Assembly (NCBI RefSeq): GCF_900110245.1
Contig: NZ_FOCZ01000006.1
Coordinates: 526,435-590,434, forward strand
Source: Niastella yeongjuensis
GTDB lineage: Bacteria > Bacteroidota > Bacteroidia > Chitinophagales > Chitinophagaceae
Direction: 5' to 3'
DNA: 64,000 bases
The translations under genes were made by a program, and so were the position numbers. Positions 16,384 to 24,774 of this stretch are shown piece after piece; position 1 is the stretch's first letter; every line of letters starts with the position of its first letter. Under the pieces are notes generated by a model. That model did not search any database. It worked only from the letters and a program-made list of their open reading frames with translations, and was not told where the DNA came from.

Positions 16384-18198
16384 TTAGAATTTTTCCCAGC
16401 CATATCGTTGATCAAGGGCAGGATTCAACACGGTTTCATTGGTTGGAATAGGATAATAATAGAATCGGTCGTCCCATTTATTTTTATCACGAACATCGTC
16501 ATAGTTTATCAACCAATGAATATTGCCGTAGGTGCCATTGGTCAACGATACCGTTTTATTATCTACCTTATAGTAGGTTACACCGGTAGCCGGACTAGAA
16601 GGAGCAGCTGATACAAATGAAACATTATTCACGCCATCACCATTCATGGCATATACCGTATTCATTTTTGGTACATATACACCCAGGTAGGGCATGGTCA
16701 TCAGGGCTTTGCCTGCTTTCCAACGGCGGATGTCATCAAAACGCAGTCCCTCGCATACCAGTTCCACACCTCTTTCCCTTCTTATTTCCAGCAAAGCAGG
16801 GTCGGCAATACCAAGGTCGCTGAAATAAGTATCCCGCAGATAGGGATCGGCTACTGTTGGATAAGGCGCATTGGTAATACCCGCTCTTGCCCGCAATTTT
16901 TGAATGGTGTTACTCCAGTCGGAAGCGTTGAAAGTATTCAACTCAGCTTTTGCTTCGGCATAGTTGAGCAGTATTTCCGCATACCGGAAAATAGGAACGG
17001 AGTTATTGTTCTGTGCCTTGTAATCAAGGTTTTTATCATCGAGCGTATATTTCATGATGTGATAGCCGGTAAACGTATAGGCAAAATCCGGTGGTGCGGA
17101 AGAACCATCGGTGCGTTTGTAGCCATTGCAACGAACAGTCTGTTGCAGGCGCAGGTCCCGGTTCTTCATTTCATCAACAAAGAAAACAGCATCGAAACTT
17201 GCCTGATCAGTAAAACGGGTGCCATCCAGGTTCAGGTAGGTATCGACAAATTGTTTATTCAGGCTCGATCTGTTACCAAGGGTTGGACTGGTAAAGAGCT
17301 GGTTCAACTGACTCCATAATTTCAATGAATTGCTGTAGGTGGAGGCAAGGATCACTTCTTCAGACCACGGTGCTTCCGTAGTGAACAGGTCCCGGTAATC
17401 AGAAGCTGGCCTGCCGGTGTTATGCAGCTTAAACTTTCCCGAATTGATAAGCTGACTGGAAGCATCCAGTGATTTGTTTAAAAAATCATCGGCTGTAGCT
17501 GTCAGGTTTGGTTTCCATTCGGTGTGATATCTGCGGAATGTGCCCTCAAACAAACATACCCGGGATTTTAATGCCAGCGCTACCCATTTTGTAATGGTAG
17601 AACAGGTAACATCAGGCGTTGCAGTCAAATTGGCTATGGCAAAATCCAGGTCAGCCACCACAGAATCCATTACCAGTACTCTGGAATCCCTGGGTTTGTA
17701 CATGGAAGAATCGCTGGCGCTCAGCGCGTGGCCGTACCAGGGTACATCTCCATATCTCTTTGTCATATTGAAGTAGAACAAGGCACGGAAATACCTGGCA
17801 ATACCCTTAAAACCGTTTATGGTAGCTGCGGGGATAGCAGGGTTTTTATCGCAATTATCGAGGAAATAATTGATATTCCTTAAAACACTCCAGCTATAAA
17901 TATCCTTGGGGGGCGTGGTAGACGACCAGCCGCCAACGGAATTTGGGTTGGTGGTGGACAGCATTATTGCAGGAATATTATTTCCGGAAATGTAATCAGA
18001 CACATTATCGTCGGAGGCAATTGTTTGGGCAGAAGGGATCTGGTCTGTGTAAAAGGAATTCACGTAAAGGGCCATATCGTTGGCATTCTGAAACACCTTT
18101 TCGGTGGTGAGGTCTGCAAACGGCTGTTTATCCAAAAACTTGCTGCATCCCTGTAAACCTGCTGCCGCCGCTATAAGGAAAAAGAAATATTTTTTCAT
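16384..18198 (-). CDS. RagB/SusD-family nutrient uptake lipoprotein
   Basis: 604 residues, SPII signal ending LQGC (Cys18). It shows the SusD pattern: VFQNANDMALYVNSFY, GIARYFRALFYFNMTKRYGDVPWYG, RYAEILLNYAEAKAELN and RRERGVELVCEGLRFDDIRRWKAGK. It is the surface partner of the SusC encoded 34 bp upstream. The following gene is a phosphoesterase rather than a glycoside hydrolase, so this pair may import an organophosphate-bearing or non-glycan ligand. Confidence 0.95.
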   Translation of the reverse strand: MKKYFFFLIAAAAGLQGCSKFLDKQPFADLTTEKVFQNANDMALYVNSFYTDQIPSAQTIASDDNVSDYISGNNIPAIMLSTTNPNSVGGWSSTTPPKDIYSWSVLRNINYFLDNCDKNPAIPAATINGFKGIARYFRALFYFNMTKRYGDVPWYGHALSASDSSMYKPRDSRVLVMDSVVADLDFAIANLTATPDVTCSTITKWVALALKSRVCLFEGTFRRYHTEWKPNLTATADDFLNKSLDASSQLINSGKFKLHNTGRPASDYRDLFTTEAPWSEEVILASTYSNSLKLWSQLNQLFTSPTLGNRSSLNKQFVDTYLNLDGTRFTDQASFDAVFFVDEMKNRDLRLQQTVRCNGYKRTDGSSAPPDFAYTFTGYHIMKYTLDDKNLDYKAQNNNSVPIFRYAEILLNYAEAKAELNTFNASDWSNTIQKLRARAGITNAPYPTVADPYLRDTYFSDLGIADPALLEIRRERGVELVCEGLRFDDIRRWKAGKALMTMPYLGVYVPKMNTVYAMNGDGVNNVSFVSAAPSSPATGVTYYKVDNKTVSLTNGTYGNIHWLINYDDVRDKNKWDDRFYYYPIPTNETVLNPALDQRYGWEKF

Positions 18199-18232
18199 TG
18201 TATCACGCTTGTTTAAACAGACAATTTTAAGA

Positions 18233-21200
18233 TTAGAAGGTAAGGTTTACACCTACTGAATAAGATTTCAGCATAGGGTAAGCATAGCCATTACCCGCAT
18301 CGGCTTTCACTTCCGGATCAGCGCCATCGATCACTTCAGGATCAAAATTCGCTGCATACTTGTGCATGGGCGTAATCGTAAACAAATTCTGACCGGTTAC
18401 ATACAATTTGGCGCTTGTCATTTTTACCAGGCTGGCCCATTTCTTTGGCAGCGACCAGGTGACGTTGATATTTTTCAGACGTGCATACGCTGCATTCTGC
18501 AGGTAGCGGGTTTGTTGCACAGCCAGCTCCCGGGTACCACTCAACGCTACATAACCCCGGTATCTTGGGAAATAGGCATTTTGATTATCTTCCCGCCAAA
18601 CATTTTTCATCATATAAGCAGGCACTGATTCATATGGCCGGTTATATTGTCCCCAGAAGGCACCGGCTTCCAATCCAGGCCACCAGTCCCGGTGTCCTAT
18701 ACCCTGAATGAAAGCGCTGAAGGAAATGGTTTTCCATGTCATGCCCAGGTTTACGCCAAACATATACCGGGGATTCGAATTGCCAATCACTTTCAAATCG
18801 CCGTGATCTGCCATTGTTCCCTTACCGATATTGATGGCTTTATCGTCATTAAGGTCTTTGAATTTCAGGTCGCCGGGCAGCGGAACATTCGAATTGGACA
18901 CCACGATATACGATTGATCGATCGCTTTTTTGTCGATATCATCCTGTGTTAAAAAGCCGTCTGTTTCAAAGCCCCAGATCTCGCCCAAACGTTCTCCTTT
19001 ATAATAGGTGCCGGCATTGGTTGCCGAGGGAGCATTATTTCCGTATGGTAAAATACCGTTGGGATTATTATACCTGGTAATGTATGCTTTATAATCAGAT
19101 AATACCACCCCGATATTGTAACTCAGGTTATCATTGATATTATCGCGCCAGTTGGCACTCAATTCCCAACCGTTTGTTTTCAGGTCTGAAAAGTTGCCAT
19201 AGGGAACCGCAGCACCGAATACAGCAGGTAATGGCTGACTCGCTGTATACATGTGTTTTGTATACCGTTGGTAGTAATCGAAGGAAACATTTAACCTGTT
19301 ATGCAGGAAGGTCATATCGATGCCTCCGTCATACGTGGTAGCCGTTTCCCAGGTGAGGCCATCAGGCAGCACTTTAGGCGCCCGAACATAACTGGGAAAC
19401 GCTCCATTGATGGCCATGTTCTTATTCAACGAAACCGGCATCAACGACATAAAAGTGTATGGCTGTATCTGTCCATTACCCAAACTACCGGCAGACACAC
19501 GCAGTTTCAGGTTATCCAGCCAGTTGTCGGCAAAGCTCATGAACGGCTCTTTTGAAACTACCCAGCCTGCTGAAACAGAAGGGAAAAATCCAAACCGGCT
19601 ATAGGACGGAAATTTTGAAGAACCATCATACCGCCCGTTTATCTCGAGCAGGTATTTATTTCTAAAGGCATAGTTCAAGCGGTAAAAGAAACCAGCAATC
19701 GACCATTCATTACCACCGGCACCGGTTACATAGTTTTGCCCGTTCAATAAATTCAGGTTGGGCAATGAGGGATCCAGCAAACCATCCCGTTCCACATAAG
19801 TACTATCGTACCGGCTGTCTTCAATATTCACCCCGCCCAATAGTTTAACAGCGTGGTCGCCAAAATCTTTTTTTGCTTCGGCATACAGGTTGGTAGCGTA
19901 ATAAGCCGTAACACCGGTAGTTTTTTTCAGTTTATTAACCGTGTTGGGACCTATTTTGCCTGGCCCTTCGCTGTATGAAACCGGGTAAAATTTACCATCG
20001 ATGCTGTTATTGGTATACGCATAAGAAAAATCACCTTTCAGGCTCAACACGTTTTTTATCAAACTGGCATTGAACGAGGTGGTATTTCTTACATACAATT
20101 GTTTAGTGATCTGGTTATTGTTACCCGTGTACATATCACCAACCGACTGATAGGAAGAAGGCGTTAAGGTGCCGTCGGGATTGAACATAACAGCCATTGG
20201 AACAGCCGATACATCCATATAACGCCAAACGGGTGACCCACCGTTCACCACGGGATAAAAGTACTTGTAGGTATTAAAATCCAGGTTATTGGTCAGGGTA
20301 AACCAGGGCGCCAGTTTGATATCGCCTTTCATGCGCAGGTTATAGCGTTTGAAATCATCAGAGCTGTACCTGAACACGCCGCCCTGGTTGTAATACCGGC
20401 CGGAAATATAAAAACTGGCATTGTTGTTACTGCCCGATACACTTATTGAATTATCAAAAGCGGGTGAGCTGTTACGGTATAGTTCATGGTACCAGTCGGT
20501 GCTGCCATAGTACAGATATTTTCCAGTGGCCGGGTCAACTGTAACTTTCGGCAAAGAAGGGTCCAGCGACCGGGCTTTCAGTGAATCCAGGTAGGCCGGT
20601 GTATAAGGCAAAATACCGTTTATGGTAGTAGGCGGTGATTTATAATCGTACCAGGAATTGTAAGCATCCACAAAGTCCTGTGTCCATTCATACCCATCAT
20701 TTACGATCTTGGGATCTACTGTTTTCTGATTGACAGTATAACTTGAGTTAAAGTTCACCTGCACTTTTCCTTTGTTGGCGCTTTTTGTGGTGATCAGCAC
20801 CACGCCAAAAGAACCACGGGCCCCGTACACGGCAGCAGACGCTGCATCTTTCAATACGGTTACGCTTTGTACGTCGTTAGGGTTCAATAAATTCGGATCG
20901 CCGGCTACCCCATCGATCAACACCAGTGCCGACCCGCCGGTACCTATGGAAGTAACACCTCTGACGTTATAAGCCGGGGAACGGGTGGGCTTTCCATCAG
21001 TCATTACAATATTCAGATTGGGAATAACACCCTGCAGGCCGCGTGAGATATTCGGCATGGGCCTGTCGCCCAGTACTTCCCCGCCAACCTGGTCAACCGC
21101 TCCCGTGAGGTTTATTTTTTTCTGCGAACCATACCCTACGATCACTACTTCATCCAAACCCGAACTGCCGGCTTTTAACCGCACCAGCATTGAGTTGGTT

Positions 21201-21517
21201 TCATTTTGTTTTACGTGAATATTCCGCTGCTGCACTTCATAACCAATATGAGTAAATGTTAAGTTATAAGTAGTACCGGGGGTTAAGCCTTCAAAAACAA
21301 ACATCCCTTTTTCATTGGTGGCCGTACCTGTTGAATCAACCATGCCGGCCTTCTGTAACTTTACGTTAACCCCGGCAAGCGGCTCCTGTTGATCATCCAC
21401 AACGGTACCTTTTATCCCCGCATTATTCTGGGCCCATCCCTTTTCGCCGGGCGCACATATAAGTGCTATTAGCCAGAACCCTGCAATTTTCAAAAACCTG
21501 GTAAACGAATGCTTCAT
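18233..21517 (-). CDS. SusC/RagA-family TonB-dependent transporter without STN domain
   Basis: 1094 residues. Signal peptide to about residue 29, carboxypeptidase-regulatory-like domain (GTVVDDQQEPLAGVNVKL), SusC linker VVIVGYGSQKK, plug (LQGVIPNLNIV, LIDGVAGDPNLL, VTVLKDAASAAVYGARG) and a long barrel ending VGVNLTF. Although FecR and ECF sigma genes lie immediately upstream in the same direction, there is no N-terminal STN domain, the segment that normally contacts the anti-sigma factor. A small hairpin (21540-21560) lies in the gap behind FecR. Confidence 0.95.
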   Translation of the reverse strand: MKHSFTRFLKIAGFWLIALICAPGEKGWAQNNAGIKGTVVDDQQEPLAGVNVKLQKAGMVDSTGTATNEKGMFVFEGLTPGTTYNLTFTHIGYEVQQRNIHVKQNETNSMLVRLKAGSSGLDEVVIVGYGSQKKINLTGAVDQVGGEVLGDRPMPNISRGLQGVIPNLNIVMTDGKPTRSPAYNVRGVTSIGTGGSALVLIDGVAGDPNLLNPNDVQSVTVLKDAASAAVYGARGSFGVVLITTKSANKGKVQVNFNSSYTVNQKTVDPKIVNDGYEWTQDFVDAYNSWYDYKSPPTTINGILPYTPAYLDSLKARSLDPSLPKVTVDPATGKYLYYGSTDWYHELYRNSSPAFDNSISVSGSNNNASFYISGRYYNQGGVFRYSSDDFKRYNLRMKGDIKLAPWFTLTNNLDFNTYKYFYPVVNGGSPVWRYMDVSAVPMAVMFNPDGTLTPSSYQSVGDMYTGNNNQITKQLYVRNTTSFNASLIKNVLSLKGDFSYAYTNNSIDGKFYPVSYSEGPGKIGPNTVNKLKKTTGVTAYYATNLYAEAKKDFGDHAVKLLGGVNIEDSRYDSTYVERDGLLDPSLPNLNLLNGQNYVTGAGGNEWSIAGFFYRLNYAFRNKYLLEINGRYDGSSKFPSYSRFGFFPSVSAGWVVSKEPFMSFADNWLDNLKLRVSAGSLGNGQIQPYTFMSLMPVSLNKNMAINGAFPSYVRAPKVLPDGLTWETATTYDGGIDMTFLHNRLNVSFDYYQRYTKHMYTASQPLPAVFGAAVPYGNFSDLKTNGWELSANWRDNINDNLSYNIGVVLSDYKAYITRYNNPNGILPYGNNAPSATNAGTYYKGERLGEIWGFETDGFLTQDDIDKKAIDQSYIVVSNSNVPLPGDLKFKDLNDDKAINIGKGTMADHGDLKVIGNSNPRYMFGVNLGMTWKTISFSAFIQGIGHRDWWPGLEAGAFWGQYNRPYESVPAYMMKNVWREDNQNAYFPRYRGYVALSGTRELAVQQTRYLQNAAYARLKNINVTWSLPKKWASLVKMTSAKLYVTGQNLFTITPMHKYAANFDPEVIDGADPEVKADAGNGYAYPMLKSYSVGVNLTF

Positions 21518-21539
21518 TGATTTGATTTTTTGATAATAG

Positions 21540-21560
21540 GATCCCCTTCCCGGTGGGATC
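21540..21560 (-). other. Hairpin between FecR and SusC genes
   Basis: GATCCC (21540-21545) pairs with GGGATC (21555-21560) over a 9-nt loop. In the gene sense it follows a stretch of A and precedes the SusC start by about 22 bp. A comparable hairpin lies in the FecR-SusC gap of the other sigma-controlled locus (50775-50790), so it may set the ratio between anti-sigma and transporter expression. Confidence 0.4.
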
Positions 21561-21607
21561 TCATTTTTTTACAACAAGAATTAAATTATTATTTGCCTTT
21601 CCGGTTC

Positions 21608-22654
21608 TTACCGGTTTTTGGAAATAGTAAAACTGTTTCCGTTTTCTTCTACGGTAAGGTTATTCATATTGGCAATGAGCCGAAGTATTACGTTCAATGA
21701 ATCATTGCGGGCAATCGTTCCGGTAAAATTCATACCGGTTATTTCTTCCGGGTTAAAATGGATGGTTTGATGGTATCTGTCCGATAATTTCGCCATCACC
21801 ATAGCGAGGGCTTCATTATTAAATTCAAGATCCTGTTCCTTTTCCGGCGCCGGTGTTTTATCGATGTGTTTGTCGGAGTTCCTTACCACCTTCACCATTG
21901 ACTGTATATAGTTGTAGCTGATCTTTTCGCCGGGCAACAGGTAAATTTCCTTGTCAAAACCGGGCAGGTTGTTTACTGGTTTTACCACTACTTTGCCGGT
22001 ATGTAATTTTACCAAGGCATTCATTCCGGTCGCCTGCACGGTAAAAGAAGTACCCAGTGCTGTTGTATTTACTGATTGTGTGCAAACAGTAAAAGGTTTT
22101 TCTTTTTGTTTGGCCACCTGAAAAAAGGCCTGTCCTTCCAGCCACACGTCTCTTTTTGTTTCGCCATATATAGACTGGTACTTCAATACCGACCTGCTTT
22201 GTAACCGCACTGTTGAACCATCGGGCAACAAAATAGCCAGCATGCTATTGGTATTGTTTTCTTTTCTCACCCAAAGGGTATCCTTTTTGGGTAAAGGCTG
22301 GTCAACCGTTGCTACTGCGCTGTTACGTACCTGTTCCTTATTTAATATATACAACACAACAGTTGTGGCAACCAGAAGGAAGGCAGCGGCTACTGCAGCT
22401 ACTGTGCGCACCCGTAACCATACCGTTTGCCTGTTTTTCTTTTCCCGGAACAACTCCTGGGTAATGGTCTGTAACATTTCATAGGAAACAGAAGAAGGCA
22501 GCACCCCTTCTTTTGTTTGCTCCCAATCTTGCCATGGAAAAAATTTTTCCATGGCTTCGGGATGGTCTTTCAGGTATTGTAATACGGCGGTTCTTTCTTC
22601 CTGATCACATTTGTTCTCAAAGAACCGTTGAATGAGTTCTGAATTTATCTGCAC
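21608..22654 (-). CDS. FecR-family anti-sigma factor
   Basis: 348 residues. A cytoplasmic N-terminal helical domain (about 1-80, with PWQDWEQTKEG) would hold the ECF sigma factor. A single transmembrane helix follows (about 85-108, TVAAVAAAFLLVATTVVLYIL). The periplasmic FecR domain covers about 140-240 (LPDGSTVRLQSRSVLKY, VWLEGQAFFQVAK, FTVCTQSVNTTALGTSFTV), and a C-terminal DUF4974/STN-like domain about 270-345 (FNNEALAMVMAKLSDRY). It lies between the sigma gene and the SusC gene, the standard order for cell-surface signalling in Bacteroidota. Confidence 0.93.
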   Translation of the reverse strand: MQINSELIQRFFENKCDQEERTAVLQYLKDHPEAMEKFFPWQDWEQTKEGVLPSSVSYEMLQTITQELFREKKNRQTVWLRVRTVAAVAAAFLLVATTVVLYILNKEQVRNSAVATVDQPLPKKDTLWVRKENNTNSMLAILLPDGSTVRLQSRSVLKYQSIYGETKRDVWLEGQAFFQVAKQKEKPFTVCTQSVNTTALGTSFTVQATGMNALVKLHTGKVVVKPVNNLPGFDKEIYLLPGEKISYNYIQSMVKVVRNSDKHIDKTPAPEKEQDLEFNNEALAMVMAKLSDRYHQTIHFNPEEITGMNFTGTIARNDSLNVILRLIANMNNLTVEENGNSFTISKNR

Positions 22655-22738
22655 TAAAATTTTATTAAAGCTTTCACAAATATATACGCATCATGACCCC
22701 TGCTACCCCTGCTGGTAACATTTAGATAACATTGAGGT

Positions 22739-23269
22739 TTAGAAAAACAGCGCGCGGATATGCTTCAATGCTTTACCAATGTGGTCTTCGACGGTTTTTA
22801 CCGAGATGGAGAGTTGTTGGGCGATCTCTTTATATGAATGGCCCTGAATGCGGCTGAGGATAAATATTTTCTTTCTTACCGGAGAAAGTGACTGGATCAA
22901 CGATTGCAGGTGATCTGCCTGTTCAAAATCATTTGCCTGCTGCGTTGCTTCGAATGCGTCTTCTGCATCGATGGGCATTTCAACAATTTTGGCGCGATGC
23001 GTTTGTTGCCTGCGGAGAAGATCAATAAAGGTAGAATTGGCAATATTGAACAGCTGCAATTCAAAAGGATGATTGCCAGAAAGGGTATGCCTGAATTGCC
23101 ACAACTTGATAAAAGTAAGCTGCACCAGTTCCCGGGACATTTCTTCAGACCGGCTCTTTTTCAGAAAATAGTAATAAAGCTTACTATGATACTGATAAAA
23201 GATTGATCTGAATGTAGATTCCTCCCCCGTTTTTATCTCTTGAATAATGTCCAAAGCAGCAGATAACAT
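22739..23269 (-). CDS. ECF RNA polymerase sigma-70 factor
   Basis: 176 residues. Region 2 (about 15-85) is FRSIFYQYHSKLYYYFLKK ... ELVQLTFIKLWQFR; region 4 (about 120-175) is LSPVRKKIFILSRIQGHSYKEIAQQL with SVKTVEDHIGKAL as the -35-reading HTH. It carries no extra domain and is paired with the FecR anti-sigma encoded 84 bp downstream. It probably drives the SusC-SusD-phosphoesterase genes. A TAnnTTTG match lies only 8 bp before the ATG (23277-23284), hinting at a leaderless or very short leader transcript. Confidence 0.93.
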   Translation of the reverse strand: MLSAALDIIQEIKTGEESTFRSIFYQYHSKLYYYFLKKSRSEEMSRELVQLTFIKLWQFRHTLSGNHPFELQLFNIANSTFIDLLRRQQTHRAKIVEMPIDAEDAFEATQQANDFEQADHLQSLIQSLSPVRKKIFILSRIQGHSYKEIAQQLSISVKTVEDHIGKALKHIRALFF

Positions 23270-23360
23270 TGCGGGGCAAAACTAGATATATTTTAATTTT
23301 CGAATGTTAAGGAATATTTATCATGTTCGGTCTGGTGCAGCGTTGTGCAAAAGCGTAAGA

Positions 23361-24692
23361 TTAATCCAATGGCATAATGGTTATGTAATCAACATTCACG
23401 GCATCCTTTCCTCCTCCTTCCAGCCGGATGGTATTGTTACCGGCATTCAGCTTCACTGTGAATACCGTTTTACCGGTAAAGGCAGCAGCATCCCCTGTAG
23501 CAATGGCATTCAGGTAAGAATGATCGGCGCCATTCACCAGTAATTTCATTCTGCCATAAGCAGCATTGGCATGTACAATGGTCAACGTAGCCCGGCCGCC
23601 TTTTTTGCCACCATCGATGTTTGAGAATGTTATTGAAGAAGCCCCATCTTTCAAATTGGCAACGTAATTACTATTTACAGCAGCGCCGCCATCCATGGCT
23701 GCTTTTTCCGCTTCATAGCGGGTTGATTTTTTAGTATTTGGCTTTGACGCTTTGATAGCCGCCGGACCGGTCTTTGTTTGTTCAACGAGTTTTATGGTGC
23801 CATCGTCGTTAAAATTTACATAGTCCACACAGATAGACCGTAAATTACCATGACCGGTATTGGAGATATTCTGATTGTGATAAAACATATACCACTTGCC
23901 TTTGTATTCCACTACGGATCCGTGGTTGGTATCACAATCGGTAGAACCCAGGAATACGCCCTGGTATTTCCAGGGGCCCAATGGACTGTTGCTGGTAGCA
24001 TACCGCAACTGGTTTTCGCGGCCGTGGTTATCGGCATAGGTAAGGTAATAGATCCCGTTCCTTTTAAAGACCCAGGTAGCTTCGTGAAAGTCAACCAATC
24101 CTTCCATTTTTTGCAGGGCGCCGTCCATTTCAACCATGTTGTCTTTTAATTTTCCACCTAAACACCTGCTGCCGCCGCCGTAATAAAAATAGGCCTGTCC
24201 ATCGGTATCGATAAACACACAGGGATCGATCATGGAGCTGCTATCGATGCCTTTTATGTAACCGGCGGAGGTAAAATCGCTGGCCGGTTTTTTACTGGTG
24301 GCCACTCCTATTTTCCAGGAATTGTTCCATTTTGTTTCGCTGGGATGTGGGAAATAATAGTAATACGTACCGTTCCTATAGGCGCAATCGGGTGCCCACA
24401 TAAAACCGCCTTCTTTACGGCCCCATTCCACCTGGCTGGCGTTAAGAATTTCCCCTTCATCGCGCCAGTTCACCATATCGTCAGTTGAATATACGTGATA
24501 CCGGTCCATCAGGTCGCAGCCCCGGGCCGGGTCAATGTCGTGGGAGGGATAAACATACAACCGGCCATCGGCCCACACATGCGCCGAAGGATCGGCCGTG
24601 TATATACTGGTAATAAAAGGATTCTGGGAAAAACAGCGTACGCTTATCAACAAAGCGCCCAGCAGGATCTGACAAGCAATTATTTTTTTCAT
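23361..24692 (-). CDS. GH43 glycoside hydrolase with C-terminal CBM6/35-like domain
   Basis: 443 residues using the ATG at 24692, which begins a normal signal peptide (MKKIIACQILLGALLISVRC); an in-frame ATG eight codons upstream is less likely. The five-bladed propeller of GH43 runs about 25-300. Its three acidic residues are visible: TADPSAHVW (general base region), MIDPCVFIDTDG (pKa modulator) and DFHEATWVFKRNG (general acid). The C-terminal ~125 residues (RYEAEKAAMDGGA ... GNNTIRLEGGGKDAVNVDYI) are a CBM6/CBM35-type beta-sandwich. Likely activity is on arabinose or xylose side chains. The promoter carries the same CCATTAA-N4-TAATTAA operator found in the GH71/99 PUL, so it probably belongs to that regulon rather than to the nearby sigma/FecR unit. 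Confidence 0.88.
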   Translation of the reverse strand: MKKIIACQILLGALLISVRCFSQNPFITSIYTADPSAHVWADGRLYVYPSHDIDPARGCDLMDRYHVYSTDDMVNWRDEGEILNASQVEWGRKEGGFMWAPDCAYRNGTYYYYFPHPSETKWNNSWKIGVATSKKPASDFTSAGYIKGIDSSSMIDPCVFIDTDGQAYFYYGGGSRCLGGKLKDNMVEMDGALQKMEGLVDFHEATWVFKRNGIYYLTYADNHGRENQLRYATSNSPLGPWKYQGVFLGSTDCDTNHGSVVEYKGKWYMFYHNQNISNTGHGNLRSICVDYVNFNDDGTIKLVEQTKTGPAAIKASKPNTKKSTRYEAEKAAMDGGAAVNSNYVANLKDGASSITFSNIDGGKKGGRATLTIVHANAAYGRMKLLVNGADHSYLNAIATGDAAAFTGKTVFTVKLNAGNNTIRLEGGGKDAVNVDYITIMPLD

Positions 24693-24727
24693 AGGTGCAA
24701 GTAAGGGTTTGGGCATTAATCAGGTGC

Positions 24728-24756
24728 TTAATAGCGCATTAATTAAGGATTAATGG
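24728..24756 (-). promoter_or_regulatory. Putative direct-repeat operator upstream of GH43
   Basis: In the GH43 coding sense the order is CCATTAA (24756-24750), TAATTAA (24745-24739), CTATTAA (24734-24728), each separated by 4 bp, i.e. an 11-bp period. It ends 36 bp before the preferred ATG at 24692. The first two heptamers are identical to those at 9830-9847. A shared activator with the GH71/99 locus is inferred. Confidence 0.55.
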
Positions 24757-24774
24757 ATGAAAATGCACCTTCTT

